Shown here: positions 8,983 to 18,730 of the stretch, piece after piece
Position numbering within the stretch: position 1 is the stretch's first letter
Layout of the letters: every line of letters begins with the position of its first letter
Assembly: GCF_026241895.1 (NCBI RefSeq)
Contig: NZ_JAPJIV010000002.1
Coordinates: 397,131 to 461,130 of the forward strand
Direction: 5' to 3'
Origin: Pseudomonas sp. RIT-562
Lineage (GTDB): Bacteria > Pseudomonadota > Gammaproteobacteria > Pseudomonadales > Pseudomonadaceae
DNA length: 64,000 nucleotides
Made by a program: the position numbers and the translations under genes
The notes under the pieces: generated by a model
What the model was told of the DNA's origin: nothing
Seen by the model: only the letters and a program-made list of their open reading frames with translations
Databases searched by the model: none

Positions 8983-10557
8983 ATGAACAATCCGAAGCGC
9001 GGTTCAATCACCTTGCTGGCCGGCGCGATGCTGCTGGCAAGTGCGGCCGCCTTCGCCAACGTGGAGCCGGCGACCAAGCCGGTGACCATGGGCAAGGAAC
9101 TGCAACAGGCCAAGACCTACACCGTCACCAGTGCACCCACCGCGCCGCTGGAGCTGGAAAAACCCAAGTTGCCGGACACCTCCGGCTACACCGCCGAAGC
9201 CATTGCCGCCAAGGTCGTGCGCACCAAGGCCGGTAAAACCAGCGTGCGCCGGATGATGCAGGAAAACGCCCTGAAGGACTTCATCGGCGGTGATAACAAG
9301 ATGGCCGAATGGGTAGTACGCCAGCACGGCATCCCCCAGGCGATTTTCATCGACGACGGCTACATGAACCTCAAGGACCTGGCGAAGAAGCTGCCCAAGC
9401 AGTACTTCAGCGAAACCTCGCCTGGGGTTTACCTGGCGAAGTTGCCGATCGTGGTCGGTGAAAAAGGCATCCTCGAAATCGACCGGCAGACCCAGGAGCT
9501 GCGCCTGTCCCAGGAGGCCGGCTCGTTCCTGGTCAACGACGGCCAGCTGTTCGTGCGGGATACCAAAATCACTGGCTGGAGCGAGAAAGCCAACGGCCCG
9601 GCGGCCTTCAAGTCGCCCAAGGAGTTCCGTCCCTTCCTGCTGTCCTGGGGCGGTACCGAGACCTACATCGCCAACAGCAAGATCGCCAGTTTCGGCTACG
9701 CAAACAGTAAGTCCTACGGCGTGAGTATTTCCCAATACACGCCGAACATGGCCAAGGTGCTCAAGCGCCCGGAACCGAGCGGCTGGATCGTCGGTTCCGA
9801 GTTCTCGGACATGTGGTACGGCTTCTACTGCTACGAAACCCGCGACTTCGTGGTCAAGGGCAATACCTACAAGGACAACATCGTCTACGGCATTGACCCG
9901 CATGACCGCTCCCATGGCCTGATCATCGCCGACAACACCGTATACGGCACGAAGAAGAAGCACGGGATCATTATTTCCCGTGAGGTCAACGACAGCTTCA
10001 TCTTCAACAACCGCAGCTACGACAACAAGCTGTCGGGCCTGGTGATCGACCGTAACAGCGTCAACAACATCATCGCCTACAACGAGATCTACAAGAACCA
10101 CACCGACGGCATCACCCTCTACGAGAGTGCCGACAACCTGCTGTGGGCTAACAAAGTGATCAGCAACCGCCGCCATGGCATCCGCATTCGTAACAGCGTG
10201 AACATCCGCCTTTACGAAAACCTGGCCATGGCCAACGGCCTGACCGGCGTCTATGGGCACATCAAGGATCTCAGCGACACCGACCGTGACATCAAGCTCG
10301 ACCCGTTCGACGCCCAGGTTTCGCTGATCATCGTCGGCGGCGAACTGGCCGGCAACGGCAGCGGCCCGCTGTCCATCGACTCGCCATTGAGCGTCGAGCT
10401 GTATCGCGTATCGATGCTTGCCCCGACCAAATCCAGCGGCATCAGCTTCAACGGGATTCTTGGCGAGCGCCAGGATGAAATTCTCGACCTGCTGGTGCGC
10501 CAGCAGAAAGCCGTGCTGATCGACCCTGTCGAACGCCAGACCGAACTGCAGGACTGA
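8983..10557 (+). CDS. algG: Mannuronan C5-epimerase AlgG
   Basis: AlgG is the periplasmic epimerase that converts mannuronate to guluronate residues in the polymer and also protects the chain from AlgL as part of the export complex. The 524-residue protein has a signal peptide (MNNPKRGSITLLAGAMLLASAAAFA) and a right-handed parallel beta-helix of carbohydrate-binding repeats; the catalytic DPHDR motif is visible in YGIDPHDRSHG, near residue 310. I use the ATG at 8983 because AAGGGAG lies at 8968-8974; an upstream ATG at 8956 overlaps the algE stop (TGATG) but has no such site and would lengthen the signal. Translation is probably coupled to algE. Confidence 0.96.
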   Translation: MNNPKRGSITLLAGAMLLASAAAFANVEPATKPVTMGKELQQAKTYTVTSAPTAPLELEKPKLPDTSGYTAEAIAAKVVRTKAGKTSVRRMMQENALKDFIGGDNKMAEWVVRQHGIPQAIFIDDGYMNLKDLAKKLPKQYFSETSPGVYLAKLPIVVGEKGILEIDRQTQELRLSQEAGSFLVNDGQLFVRDTKITGWSEKANGPAAFKSPKEFRPFLLSWGGTETYIANSKIASFGYANSKSYGVSISQYTPNMAKVLKRPEPSGWIVGSEFSDMWYGFYCYETRDFVVKGNTYKDNIVYGIDPHDRSHGLIIADNTVYGTKKKHGIIISREVNDSFIFNNRSYDNKLSGLVIDRNSVNNIIAYNEIYKNHTDGITLYESADNLLWANKVISNRRHGIRIRNSVNIRLYENLAMANGLTGVYGHIKDLSDTDRDIKLDPFDAQVSLIIVGGELAGNGSGPLSIDSPLSVELYRVSMLAPTKSSGISFNGILGERQDEILDLLVRQQKAVLIDPVERQTELQD

Positions 10558-10567
10558 GGATAATTTT

Positions 10568-12016
10568 ATGCACCCACACTTGATCAAATTACTCAGCCTG
10601 TCGGGCCTGACCCTGGGGATTCTCGCCGCCAGCCACGGCGTGCGCGCCGACGAGCTCAAGGCGCCGGCTTTCACTGCCGAACCCTGCTGCAACCTGTGCC
10701 CAGAAGCCCATGACGCGAAGAACTACACCACGCGTTACCAGCAGAACTTCACCACGCTGGTACAGGCCCAGGGCGACTGGCTGTTCCGTACCCAGGAAGA
10801 CTTGCGCACCGAATTCGACACCACGCCAGCCGGCTACAAGCGCATGCAACAACTGCACGATGCGTTCAAGAGCAAAGGCGTCGAGCTGGTAGTTGTGTAC
10901 CAGCCGACCCGTGGCCTGGTGAACCGCAACAAGCTCAACCCGCAGGAAAAAGCCCAGTTCGATTTCGACAAGGCGCTGAAGAACTACAAGACCATGCTCG
11001 GCCGATTTGCGCAGATGGGCTACGTGGTGCCGGACCTGTCGCCACTGACCAACGAGTCGCTGCCCGACACCCTGCCCGCCCACGATTTCTACTTCCGCGG
11101 CGACCAGCACTGGACGCCGTATGGCGCCCAACGCACGGCAAAAATCGTGGCCGAGAAGGTCAAGCAGATTCCGGCCTTTGCCGACATTCCCAAGCGTGAA
11201 TTCGAGACCCATAAGTCGGGTCGCATGGGTAAGACCGGAACATTACACAATATGGCCGGTCAACTCTGCGGCACCAGCTACGCCATCCAGTACATGGATC
11301 AATTCACCACGGAGCCCAAAGGCGAAGCCGCCGATGGCGATCTGTTCAGCGACTCCGGCAACCCGGAGATCACCCTGGTCGGCACCAGTCACAGTGGCAA
11401 GAACTACAACTTCGCCGGTTTCCTCCAGGAGGCCATCGGCGCCGACATCCTTAACGTAGCGTTCCCGGGCGGTGGCCTGGAAGGTTCGATGCTGCAGTAC
11501 CTGGGCAGCGAAGAGTTCCAGACCAAGCCACCGAAGATTCTGATCTGGGAATTCTCGCCGCTCTATCGCCTCGACCAGGAAACCATCTACCGCCAGATGA
11601 TGGCGCTGCTGGACAACGGTTGTGAAGGCAAGGACGCACAGATGACCGGCAGCACCACGCTGAAACCGGGCAAGAACGAATTGATGGTCAACAGCAAGAA
11701 CCTGAACCTGCAAAACGGCAGTCACCAGGTTGACATCCGGTTCGCCGATCCATCGGTGAAAACCCTGCAAGCCACCCTCTGGTACATGAACGGTCGCCAC
11801 GAGGACATCAAGATCGACAAACCGGAAACATCCGACACCGACGGGCGTTTCGCCTTCGAGTTGCGCACGGACGAAGACTGGGCCACGCAGAATCTGCTGG
11901 CCGTCGAAGTCCAGGGCCCTGAAGCAGGTGCCGCGCCGCAGAAGGTCGAAGCGAAAATCTGCAAACGCAATGTGTTCCCTGGCGCTGGGCAGCGTACCGC
12001 TCAAGCCGGGCAATGA
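10568..12016 (+). CDS. algX: Alginate O-acetyltransferase and scaffold AlgX
   Basis: AlgX is a periplasmic SGNH-type acetyltransferase that adds acetyl groups to mannuronate and belongs to the AlgK-AlgX-Alg44 complex. The 482-residue sequence has a signal peptide ending near HGVRA, the DxH motif at D179 and H181 (GDQHWTPYG) and the nucleophile serine S274 in GTSHSGK, matching the D174-H176-S269 triad of the P. aeruginosa protein with a five-residue offset. The C-terminal part is the carbohydrate-binding module. GAGGA follows directly on the algG stop. The stop overlaps an ATG of the next frame, where algL begins. Confidence 0.96.
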   Translation: MHPHLIKLLSLSGLTLGILAASHGVRADELKAPAFTAEPCCNLCPEAHDAKNYTTRYQQNFTTLVQAQGDWLFRTQEDLRTEFDTTPAGYKRMQQLHDAFKSKGVELVVVYQPTRGLVNRNKLNPQEKAQFDFDKALKNYKTMLGRFAQMGYVVPDLSPLTNESLPDTLPAHDFYFRGDQHWTPYGAQRTAKIVAEKVKQIPAFADIPKREFETHKSGRMGKTGTLHNMAGQLCGTSYAIQYMDQFTTEPKGEAADGDLFSDSGNPEITLVGTSHSGKNYNFAGFLQEAIGADILNVAFPGGGLEGSMLQYLGSEEFQTKPPKILIWEFSPLYRLDQETIYRQMMALLDNGCEGKDAQMTGSTTLKPGKNELMVNSKNLNLQNGSHQVDIRFADPSVKTLQATLWYMNGRHEDIKIDKPETSDTDGRFAFELRTDEDWATQNLLAVEVQGPEAGAAPQKVEAKICKRNVFPGAGQRTAQAGQ

Positions 12017-12027
12017 GGTTACCTCTT

Positions 12028-13158
12028 ATGACATGCATGCAATCGCGAACGCTGAAGAAGTTGCTCGCCCCTTCTCTGCTGACGCTGGCGATGTTCGCCG
12101 GCGCCACCCAGGCCGCCGCACCACTGCGCCCGCCCCAGGGTTACTTCGCGCCGATCGAGAAAGTGAAGACCGGCGATTTCAAGGATGGCTGTGACGCCAT
12201 GCCGACTCCCTACACCGGCTCGCTGCAATTTCGCAGCAAGTACGAAGGCTCCGACAAGGCCCGTTCGACACTGAACGAAGCATCGGAAAAAGCGTTCCGT
12301 GAGACCACTGCCGACATCACCAAGATCGAGCGCGGCACCAGCAAGCGCGTGATGCAGTTCATGCGCGACGGTCGCCCGGAACAGCTCGAATGCACGCTGA
12401 ACTGGTTGACCGCGTGGGCCAAGGCCGATGCGTTGATGTCCAAGGACTTCAACCACACCGGCAAGTCCATGCGCAAATGGGCACTGGGCAGCATGGCGTC
12501 TTCGTACATTCGCCTGAAATTCTCCGACTCGCATCCACTGGCGAACCATCAACAGGAGTCGCAACTGATCGAAGCCTGGTTCAGCAAGATGGCCGATCAG
12601 GTGGTCAGCGACTGGGACAACCTGCCGCTGGAAAAAACCAATAACCACTCGTACTGGTCTGCCTGGTCGGTGATGGCAACTTCCATCGCCACCAACCGCC
12701 GCGACTTGTTCGACTGGGCAGTGAAGGAATACAAGGTCGGCGCCAATCAGGTCGATGCCGATGGCTTCCTGCCTAACGAGCTGAAGCGCCAGCAACGCGC
12801 CCTCGCCTATCACAACTACGCCCTGCCGCCGCTGTCGATGATCGCCAGTTTTGCGCTGGTCAACGGCGTGGACCTGCGTCAGGAAAACAACAGCGCACTC
12901 AAGCGCCTGGGCGAGCGAGTGCTGTCCGGGGTTGAAGACCCGGATGAGTTCGAGAACAAGAACGGCAAGGAACAGGACATGACCGACCTCAAGGTCGACT
13001 CGAAATTCGCCTGGCTGGAACCGTTCTGCACGCTCTACACCTGCTCGCCGGATGTGCTTGAGAAAAAGCACGAGATGCAGCCGTTCAAGACGTTCCGCCT
13101 GGGGGGTGACCTGACCAAGGTCTACGACCCGGCCAATGAAAAAGGTAAAGGCTCCTAG
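12028..13158 (+). CDS. algL: Alginate lyase AlgL
   Basis: AlgL is a family-5 polysaccharide lyase that cleaves stray alginate in the periplasm by beta-elimination. The 376-residue protein has a signal peptide ending in TQAAA and the catalytic blocks NNHSYW (Asn-His) and [11 protein letters not shown] (Arg and Tyr), together with the family block [15 protein letters not shown] start at 12028, with GAGG at 12015-12018; an ATG at 12013 overlaps the algX stop and would add only five residues. The next gene is separated by a REP doublet and a GC-rich hairpin, the largest spacer in the operon. Confidence 0.96.
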   Translation: MTCMQSRTLKKLLAPSLLTLAMFAGATQAAAPLRPPQGYFAPIEKVKTGDFKDGCDAMPTPYTGSLQFRSKYEGSDKARSTLNEASEKAFRETTADITKIERGTSKRVMQFMRDGRPEQLECTLNWLTAWAKADALMSKDFNHTGKSMRKWALGSMASSYIRLKFSDSHPLANHQQESQLIEAWFSKMADQVVSDWDNLPLEKTNNHSYWSAWSVMATSIATNRRDLFDWAVKEYKVGANQVDADGFLPNELKRQQRALAYHNYALPPLSMIASFALVNGVDLRQENNSALKRLGERVLSGVEDPDEFENKNGKEQDMTDLKVDSKFAWLEPFCTLYTCSPDVLEKKHEMQPFKTFRLGGDLTKVYDPANEKGKGS

Positions 13159-13176
13159 AGCCAGACCCAAACCCCC

Positions 13177-13266
13177 TGTGGGAGCGGGCTTGCTCGCGAA
13201 TGCGGTTCGACATTCACCATTGATGTCGACTGACACAGCGCTTTCGCGAGCAAGCCCGCTCCCACA
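13177..13266. repeat. REP doublet between algL and algI
   Basis: Perfect 23-base inverted arms (13177-13199 and 13244-13266) of the TGTGGGAGCGGGCTTGCTC type enclose 44 bases. The spacer is nearly the same as that of the doublet between algF and algA (shared CGACATTCACC and GATGTCGACTGA), so the two appear to be recent copies of one element. Confidence 0.92.
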
Positions 13267-13299
13267 GGGGCAGTGCAAGTCTTGAGTTTTTTGAGTTAG

Positions 13300-13322
13300 C
13301 CCCCCGGTTTTTCGGTGGGGGG
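13300..13322 (+). terminator. GC hairpin in the algL-algI spacer
   Basis: CCCCCC (13300-13305) pairs with GGGGGG (13317-13322) around GGTTTTTCGGT; TTT and a further run of seven G follow. It precedes algI by 50 bases. The T-run after the stem is too short for a strong terminator, so it may be only a partial attenuator or mRNA end-protection site. Confidence 0.35.
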
Positions 13323-13373
13323 TTTGGGGGGGCCGTTGGCCCTTGAATGTTGGTTAAACACGGAGAGACCGGG

Positions 13374-14939
13374 ATGGTATTTTCATCCAACGTGTTCCTG
13401 TTTTTGTTCCTGCCGATCTTTCTCGGCATGTACTACCTGAGCGGAATACGCTATCGCAACCTGCTGCTGCTGATCGCCAGCTATGTGTTCTATGCCTGGT
13501 GGCGAGTGGACTTTCTTGCACTGTTCGCGGCCGTCACGCTGTGGAACTACTGGATCGGCCTCAAAGTCGGTGCAGCCGGCGTGCGCACCAAACCGGCCCA
13601 GCGCTGGCTACTGCTCGGCGTGGCCGTCGACCTGTGCATCCTCGGCTACTTCAAGTACGCCAATTTCGGCGTCGACAGCATTAACGCGATGATGACCTCG
13701 GTCGGCCTGTCGCCCTTCATCCTGACCCACGTGCTGCTGCCGATCGGTATCTCGTTCTACATCTTCGAGTCCATCAGCTACATCATCGACGTCTACCGCG
13801 GTGATACCCCAGCCACCCGCAACCTCATCGACTTTGCCGCTTTCGTGGCGATCTTCCCGCACCTGATCGCCGGCCCGGTTTTGCGTTTTCGCGACCTCGC
13901 CGATCAGTTCAACAACCGCACCCACACCCTCGACAAGTTCTCCGAGGGCTGCACGCGGTTCATGCAGGGTTTCATCAAGAAAGTCTTCATCGCCGACACC
14001 CTGGCGGTGGTTGCCGACCATTGCTTCGCCTTGCAGAACCCAACCACGGGCGATGCCTGGCTCGGCGCCCTGGCCTATACCGCGCAGTTGTACTTCGACT
14101 TCTCCGGCTACAGCGACATGGCCATCGGCCTGGGCTTGATGATGGGTTTCCGCTTCATGGAAAACTTCAAGCAGCCGTACATCAGCCAGTCGATCACCGA
14201 GTTCTGGCGGCGCTGGCACATCAGCCTGTCCACCTGGCTGCGTGACTACCTGTACATCACCCTGGGCGGTAACCGCAAAGGCACGCTGATGACCTATCGC
14301 AACCTGTTCCTGACCATGCTGCTCGGTGGCCTGTGGCACGGTGCGAACATCACCTACATCATCTGGGGTGCATGGCACGGCATGTGGCTGGCGATCGAGA
14401 AGGCCCTGGGCCTGAACACTTCGCCACGCAGCATCAACCCGATCCGCTGGGCCCTGACGTTCCTGCTGGTGGTCATGGGCTGGGTCATCTTCCGCGCGGA
14501 AAACCTGCACGTCGCCGGCCGCATGTACGGTGCGATGTTCAGCTTCGGCGAATGGTCGCTGTCGGAACTCAACCAGGCCAGCCTCACCGGCCTGCAAGTG
14601 GCAACCCTGGTCGTGGCGTACGCCACCCTGGCGTTCTTCGGCATCCGTGATTTCTACAGCAACCAGCCACCGGTCAAGAGCAAGCCGGAGGTCAACGTCG
14701 AGGTCGATGGGCCTGCCGCTGCCACGCCTGGGATGATCAAGGCCGTACCGGGCGACAACCCGTCCAGCATCCATCAGCCTGGCTACACCGTCGGCGTCGA
14801 AGCCCAGGTGCAACCGGCCTACTGGACTGCCGACTGGTCGCGTTATGTGATGCGCGCCCTGGTCCTGCTGCTGTTCATCGCCTCGATCTTCAAACTCTCG
14901 GCGCAAAGCTTCTCGCCGTTCCTTTACTTCCAGTTCTGA
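13374..14939 (+). CDS. algI: Alginate O-acetylation membrane protein AlgI
   Basis: AlgI is a membrane-bound O-acyltransferase (MBOAT) that passes acetyl groups from the cytoplasm across the inner membrane for AlgJ/AlgX. The 521-residue protein starts MVFSSNVFLFLFLPIF, as in other AlgI proteins, has about ten membrane segments and the MBOAT signature with the conserved histidine in GLWHGANITYIIWG, preceded by the RRWHISLSTWLRDYLYI block. I use the ATG at 13374 because GGAGAG lies at 13362-13367; the in-frame extension upstream is unrelated. The stop is 11 bases before algJ. Confidence 0.96.
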   Translation: MVFSSNVFLFLFLPIFLGMYYLSGIRYRNLLLLIASYVFYAWWRVDFLALFAAVTLWNYWIGLKVGAAGVRTKPAQRWLLLGVAVDLCILGYFKYANFGVDSINAMMTSVGLSPFILTHVLLPIGISFYIFESISYIIDVYRGDTPATRNLIDFAAFVAIFPHLIAGPVLRFRDLADQFNNRTHTLDKFSEGCTRFMQGFIKKVFIADTLAVVADHCFALQNPTTGDAWLGALAYTAQLYFDFSGYSDMAIGLGLMMGFRFMENFKQPYISQSITEFWRRWHISLSTWLRDYLYITLGGNRKGTLMTYRNLFLTMLLGGLWHGANITYIIWGAWHGMWLAIEKALGLNTSPRSINPIRWALTFLLVVMGWVIFRAENLHVAGRMYGAMFSFGEWSLSELNQASLTGLQVATLVVAYATLAFFGIRDFYSNQPPVKSKPEVNVEVDGPAAATPGMIKAVPGDNPSSIHQPGYTVGVEAQVQPAYWTADWSRYVMRALVLLLFIASIFKLSAQSFSPFLYFQF

Positions 14940-14950
14940 GGGATCTGACC

Positions 14951-16126
14951 ATGACCCGCTCATTACGTATGTTCTACATCGCCCTGTTCATGGTGATCCT
15001 GGTGGTCCTGGGGCTGTGGTCCACGCGCAGCTTCCTGGGCTTCAGCACCAACGCCGAAACCACAGTGCTCAACGGGCGCTGGGCCAAGGCGGTCGAGACG
15101 CACTACGACGACGAGTTCCCGATCAAGCGCCTGGGCACCAACCTCTGGGCCGCACTGGACTTCAAGCTGTTCAACGAGGGTCGTCCGGGCGTGGTGCTCG
15201 GTCGCGATCAGTGGCTGTACAGCGATGAAGAGTTCAACCCGATCGTCAACGAAGAGTTGAACCTGCAAGGCAACTACGCGCTGGTCGAAGGCGTGCGCCA
15301 GACCCTGAAAGAGAAAGGCGTGAAACTGGTAATGGCCATCGTGCCGGCCAAGGCGCGCCTGTATCCGGAGCACCTGGGTGAGGTCAAGCCTTCGAGCATT
15401 CACGGCAACCTGTACCAGGACTTCCACGCCCGCGTCGCGGCGAACAAGATCCTTGCCCCGGATCTGCTCGGCCCGTTCAACAAGGCCAAGCTCAAAGGTG
15501 AGCAAGTATTCCTGCGCACCGACACCCACTGGACGCCGGAAGGCGCGCAAGTGGCTGCCGAGACCCTGGCGAAAACTATCGCCGCCAAGTACCCGCTCAG
15601 CGGCGAACCGCAGCAATTTGTTACCAAGCCCGCAGAGAAAGTCACCCACAAGGGCGACCTGCGCCTGTTCCTGCCACTGGACCCGCTGTTTGAAAACCTG
15701 ATGCCGGAGCAGGAGCCGCTGCAGAAGCGCAACACCGTCGCCGCTGCCGAACAGCCTGCCGGTGACGACGCGCTGTTCGCCAACACCGAAGTGCCAGTGG
15801 CCCTGATCGGTACCAGCTACAGCGCCAACCCCAACTGGAACTTTGTTGGTGCTCTCAAGCAAGCGCTCAACAGCGACGTGGTCAATTACGCCGAAGACGG
15901 CCATGGCCCGATCCTGCCAATGCTCAGCTACCTGAAAAGCGATGCTTTCAAGAACAGCCCGCCACAGGTGCTGATCTGGGAGTTTCCTGAACGTTATCTG
16001 CCTGTGAACAACGAAATCGGTGACGCCGACCCGCAGTGGGTCGCAGAGCTTAAACAAGCCGGCGCCCGCCAACAAAACGTAGCCGCAAACACTAAATCCG
16101 AGACGCCCGACCGGGCGCAAAACTGA
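14951..16126 (+). CDS. algJ: Alginate O-acetyltransferase AlgJ
   Basis: AlgJ is a membrane-anchored periplasmic SGNH-type acetyltransferase that works between AlgI and AlgX/AlgF. The 391-residue sequence has one N-terminal membrane segment (about residues 7-25) and the active-site residues D191 and H193 (TDTHWTPEGA) and S289 (GTSYSANP). These correspond to D190, H192 and S288 of the P. aeruginosa protein. It shares the overall fold and motif spacing of AlgX, encoded four genes upstream. The gene follows algI by 11 bases and precedes algF by 17. Confidence 0.96.
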   Translation: MTRSLRMFYIALFMVILVVLGLWSTRSFLGFSTNAETTVLNGRWAKAVETHYDDEFPIKRLGTNLWAALDFKLFNEGRPGVVLGRDQWLYSDEEFNPIVNEELNLQGNYALVEGVRQTLKEKGVKLVMAIVPAKARLYPEHLGEVKPSSIHGNLYQDFHARVAANKILAPDLLGPFNKAKLKGEQVFLRTDTHWTPEGAQVAAETLAKTIAAKYPLSGEPQQFVTKPAEKVTHKGDLRLFLPLDPLFENLMPEQEPLQKRNTVAAAEQPAGDDALFANTEVPVALIGTSYSANPNWNFVGALKQALNSDVVNYAEDGHGPILPMLSYLKSDAFKNSPPQVLIWEFPERYLPVNNEIGDADPQWVAELKQAGARQQNVAANTKSETPDRAQN

Positions 16127-16143
16127 AAGAGAGAGGTACTACC

Positions 16144-16800
16144 ATGACTTTCACTACAACTCCTCGTCGTCTCGCCAAGACCTTTGCATTGGCCGCAACC
16201 TTCAGCGTCCTGTCGATGAACGCATTCGCCGGTGGCGACTCCGCGCTCTACGGCCCGACCGCACCAAAAGGCTCCAGCTTCGTGCGTGTCTACAACGCTG
16301 GTAATGCTGAAGTCAGCGCCACCGTCGGCAGCACCAACCTGGCCGAAGTCGCGCCGCTGTCCAGCACCGACTTCAGCTTCATGCCGGGCGGCGACTACAG
16401 CGCCAAGGTCGGCAGCCAGTCCCTGCCAGTGAAACTGGCGGGCGATCACTATTACACCCTGGTGAACAACGCCAGCGGCGCTCCACAACTGATCGAAGAA
16501 CCGCCGTTCAAGAACAAGCAGAAGTCCCTGGTGCGCGTGCAGAACCTGAGCGACAAGGCCCTGACCCTGAAAACGGCTGACGGCAAGACCGAAGTCGTGC
16601 CATCCGTAGCGGCCAAAGGCCGTGGCGAGCGTGAAATCAACCCGGTCAAAGTCAGCCTGGCCCTGTACGACGGCGCCACCAAAGTCGGCGACGTGAAACC
16701 GGTTGCCCTGGAACGCGGCGAAGCCGCCGTGCTGTACGTCACCGGCAAAGGCAGCAGCCTGTCGCCAGTCTGGGTGAAACGCCCGGTTTCGACGCGCTAA
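16144..16800 (+). CDS. algF: Alginate O-acetylation protein AlgF
   Basis: AlgF is a small periplasmic protein needed for alginate acetylation, thought to act as an adaptor between AlgJ and AlgX. The 218-residue sequence has a clear signal peptide ending NAFA, followed by the typical ALYGPTAPKGSSFVRVYNAG. Two similar immunoglobulin-like halves are suggested by repeated VRVYN/VRVQN starts near residues 41 and 131. Length is normal for the family. AGAGAGGT precedes the ATG. A REP doublet separates it from algA. Confidence 0.95.
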   Translation: MTFTTTPRRLAKTFALAATFSVLSMNAFAGGDSALYGPTAPKGSSFVRVYNAGNAEVSATVGSTNLAEVAPLSSTDFSFMPGGDYSAKVGSQSLPVKLAGDHYYTLVNNASGAPQLIEEPPFKNKQKSLVRVQNLSDKALTLKTADGKTEVVPSVAAKGRGEREINPVKVSLALYDGATKVGDVKPVALERGEAAVLYVTGKGSSLSPVWVKRPVSTR

Positions 16801-16827
16801 CAAATTTTCCTGATTGACCCGCATCCC

Positions 16828-16917
16828 TGTGGGAGCGGGCTTGCTCGCGAAAGCGGTCCGACATTCACCGATGATGTCGACTGATATACCGCCTTCGCGA
16901 GCAAGCCCGCTCCCACA
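16828..16917. repeat. REP doublet between algF and algA
   Basis: Perfect 23-base inverted arms (16828-16850 and 16895-16917), same sequence type and nearly the same 44-base spacer as the doublet between algL and algI. It occupies most of the algF-algA spacer. Confidence 0.92.
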
Positions 16918-17013
16918 TTGGACCGAGGTGTCAGTCAGGACACGGAACAAAAACAAGAGTGAAACGACACAGCGTTCGTAGCTCTAACCAAACGATTTTC
17001 AAGGAGTAACAAC

Positions 17014-18465
17014 ATGATTCCGGTGATTTTGTCAGGCGGTAGCGGCTCACGTCTTTGGCCGCTTTCGCGCAAGCAATTCCCCAAGCAGTTCCTCGCCCTG
17101 ACCGGCGAGCACACGCTGTTCCAGCAAACCCTGGAGCGCCTGGTGTTCGACGGCATGGACACGCCGATTGTGGTCTGCAACAAAGACCATCGGTTCATCG
17201 TCAACGAGCAGCTGAGTGCCCGCAAGCTGGAGACCCAGCGCATCCTGATGGAACCGTTCGGTCGCAACACTGCGCCAGCCGTAGCCCTGACGGCGATGAT
17301 GCTGGTCAATGAAGGTCGCGACGAGTTGATGCTGGTACTGCCGGCCGACCACGTGCTCGATGACCAGAAGGCCCTGCAACGTGCGCTGGCCCTGGCCACA
17401 GTCGCTGCGGAAAACGGCGAAATGGTGCTGTTCGGCGTCCCGGCCACCAAGCCGGAAACCGGCTACGGCTACATCAAGTCGACCAACGATTCGCTGCTGC
17501 CGGAAGGCGTCAGCCGCGTCTCGCACTTCGTCGAGAAACCGGACGTGAAACGCGCCACCGAGTTCGTGCAGTCCGGCGGTTATTTCTGGAACAGCGGCAT
17601 GTTCCTGTTCCGCGCCAGCCGCTTCCTCGAAGAGCTGAAAAAGCACGATCCGGACATCTACGACACCTGCCTGCTGACCCTCGAGCGCAGCGAACAGGAC
17701 GCCGACACCATCACCTTTGACGAAGCCACCTTCGCCTGCTGCCCGGACAATTCCATCGACTACTCGGTGATGGAAAAAACCCAACGCGCCTGCGTCGTGC
17801 CGCTGACCGCCGGCTGGAGCGATGTCGGTTGCTGGGCTTCGCTTTGGGAAGTGAATGACAAAGACGTCAACGGCAACGTCACCAAAGGCGACGTGGTGAT
17901 CCAGGACAGCAAGAACTGCATGATCCACGGCAACGGCAAACTGGTGTCGGTGATCGGCCTGGAAAACATTGTGGTGGTCGAAACCAAGGACGCCATGATG
18001 ATCGCCCACAAGGACTCGGTCCAGGGCGTGAAACAGATGGTCAACACCCTCAACGAGCAGGGTCGCAGCGAAACCCAGAACCACTGCGAAGTCTATCGTC
18101 CGTGGGGCTCCTACGACTCGGTGGACATGGGCGGGCGCTTCCAGGTCAAGCACATCTCAGTCAAGCCGGGCGCGTGCCTGTCGCTGCAGATGCACCACCA
18201 TCGCGCCGAACACTGGATCGTGGTCAGCGGCACGGCTGAAGTGACCTGCGACGAGAATGTGTTCCTGCTGTGCGAGAACCAGTCGACCTACATCCCGATC
18301 GCTTCGGTCCACCGTCTGCGCAACCCGGGCAAGATTCCACTGGAGATCATCGAGGTGCAATCGGGCAGCTACCTGGGTGAAGATGATATCGAGCGGTTTG
18401 AAGATATCTACGGTCGCTCGACCCCGATCGAGCGCGGCGTGTCGGTGAAAACCATCGCGCAGTAA
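17014..18465 (+). CDS. algA: Mannose-6-P isomerase / mannose-1-P guanylyltransferase AlgA
   Basis: AlgA is a bifunctional cytoplasmic enzyme: its C-terminal half makes mannose-6-phosphate from fructose-6-phosphate, and its N-terminal half makes GDP-mannose from mannose-1-phosphate and GTP. The N-terminal motif GGSGSRLWPLSRKQFPKQFL (residues 7-26) is the nucleotidyltransferase signature; the cupin-like isomerase domain carries QMHHHRAEHW near residue 390. The 483-residue length is normal. A very good ribosome-binding site (AAGGAG, 17001-17006) precedes the ATG. It is the last gene of the operon, as in other Pseudomonas, and is followed by a strong terminator. Confidence 0.97.
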   Translation: MIPVILSGGSGSRLWPLSRKQFPKQFLALTGEHTLFQQTLERLVFDGMDTPIVVCNKDHRFIVNEQLSARKLETQRILMEPFGRNTAPAVALTAMMLVNEGRDELMLVLPADHVLDDQKALQRALALATVAAENGEMVLFGVPATKPETGYGYIKSTNDSLLPEGVSRVSHFVEKPDVKRATEFVQSGGYFWNSGMFLFRASRFLEELKKHDPDIYDTCLLTLERSEQDADTITFDEATFACCPDNSIDYSVMEKTQRACVVPLTAGWSDVGCWASLWEVNDKDVNGNVTKGDVVIQDSKNCMIHGNGKLVSVIGLENIVVVETKDAMMIAHKDSVQGVKQMVNTLNEQGRSETQNHCEVYRPWGSYDSVDMGGRFQVKHISVKPGACLSLQMHHHRAEHWIVVSGTAEVTCDENVFLLCENQSTYIPIASVHRLRNPGKIPLEIIEVQSGSYLGEDDIERFEDIYGRSTPIERGVSVKTIAQ

Positions 18466-18482
18466 GCGTTAAGCAAGACAGG

Positions 18483-18544
18483 AAGCCCCCGCCCAGGCCG
18501 CTGCGATTCCCCATCCGCAGCGGGTTGGGCGGGGGCTTTTTTTT
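18483..18544 (+). terminator. Intrinsic terminator of the alginate operon
   Basis: Thirteen-base arms AAGCCCCCGCCCA (18483-18495) and TGGGCGGGGGCTT (18526-18538), extended by GCTGCG/CGCAGC pairing inside, are followed by a run of eight T (18537-18544). It begins 18 bases after the algA stop. Confidence 0.95.
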
Positions 18545-18571
18545 GCGCATTGTGGGTGGTTCGACCGGCCT

Positions 18572-18639
18572 CATCGCGAGCAGGCTCACTCCTACAGGGC
18601 CGACGCAGATCCATTGTGGGAGTGAGCCTGCTCGCGATG
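18572..18639. repeat. REP doublet after algA
   Basis: Inverted REP copies (18572-18596 and 18615-18639) of the GAGTGAGCCTGCTCGCGATG type surround a short spacer. The 265-base gap between algA and the next gene holds only this and the terminator. Confidence 0.9.
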
Positions 18640-18730
18640 AGGCACTGCAACTCGACACAAACATCAAGCCCATCGCCACCTCCCCTGCGCTTAGGTAGGA
18701 TGACCTCCTCTCCCCCCGAGGTTTCGCGTC

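Noticed and set aside
13300..13332. G-quadruplex in the algL-algI spacer
   Set aside because: Only two long G-runs are present; an intramolecular quadruplex would need the runs to be split without proper loops.
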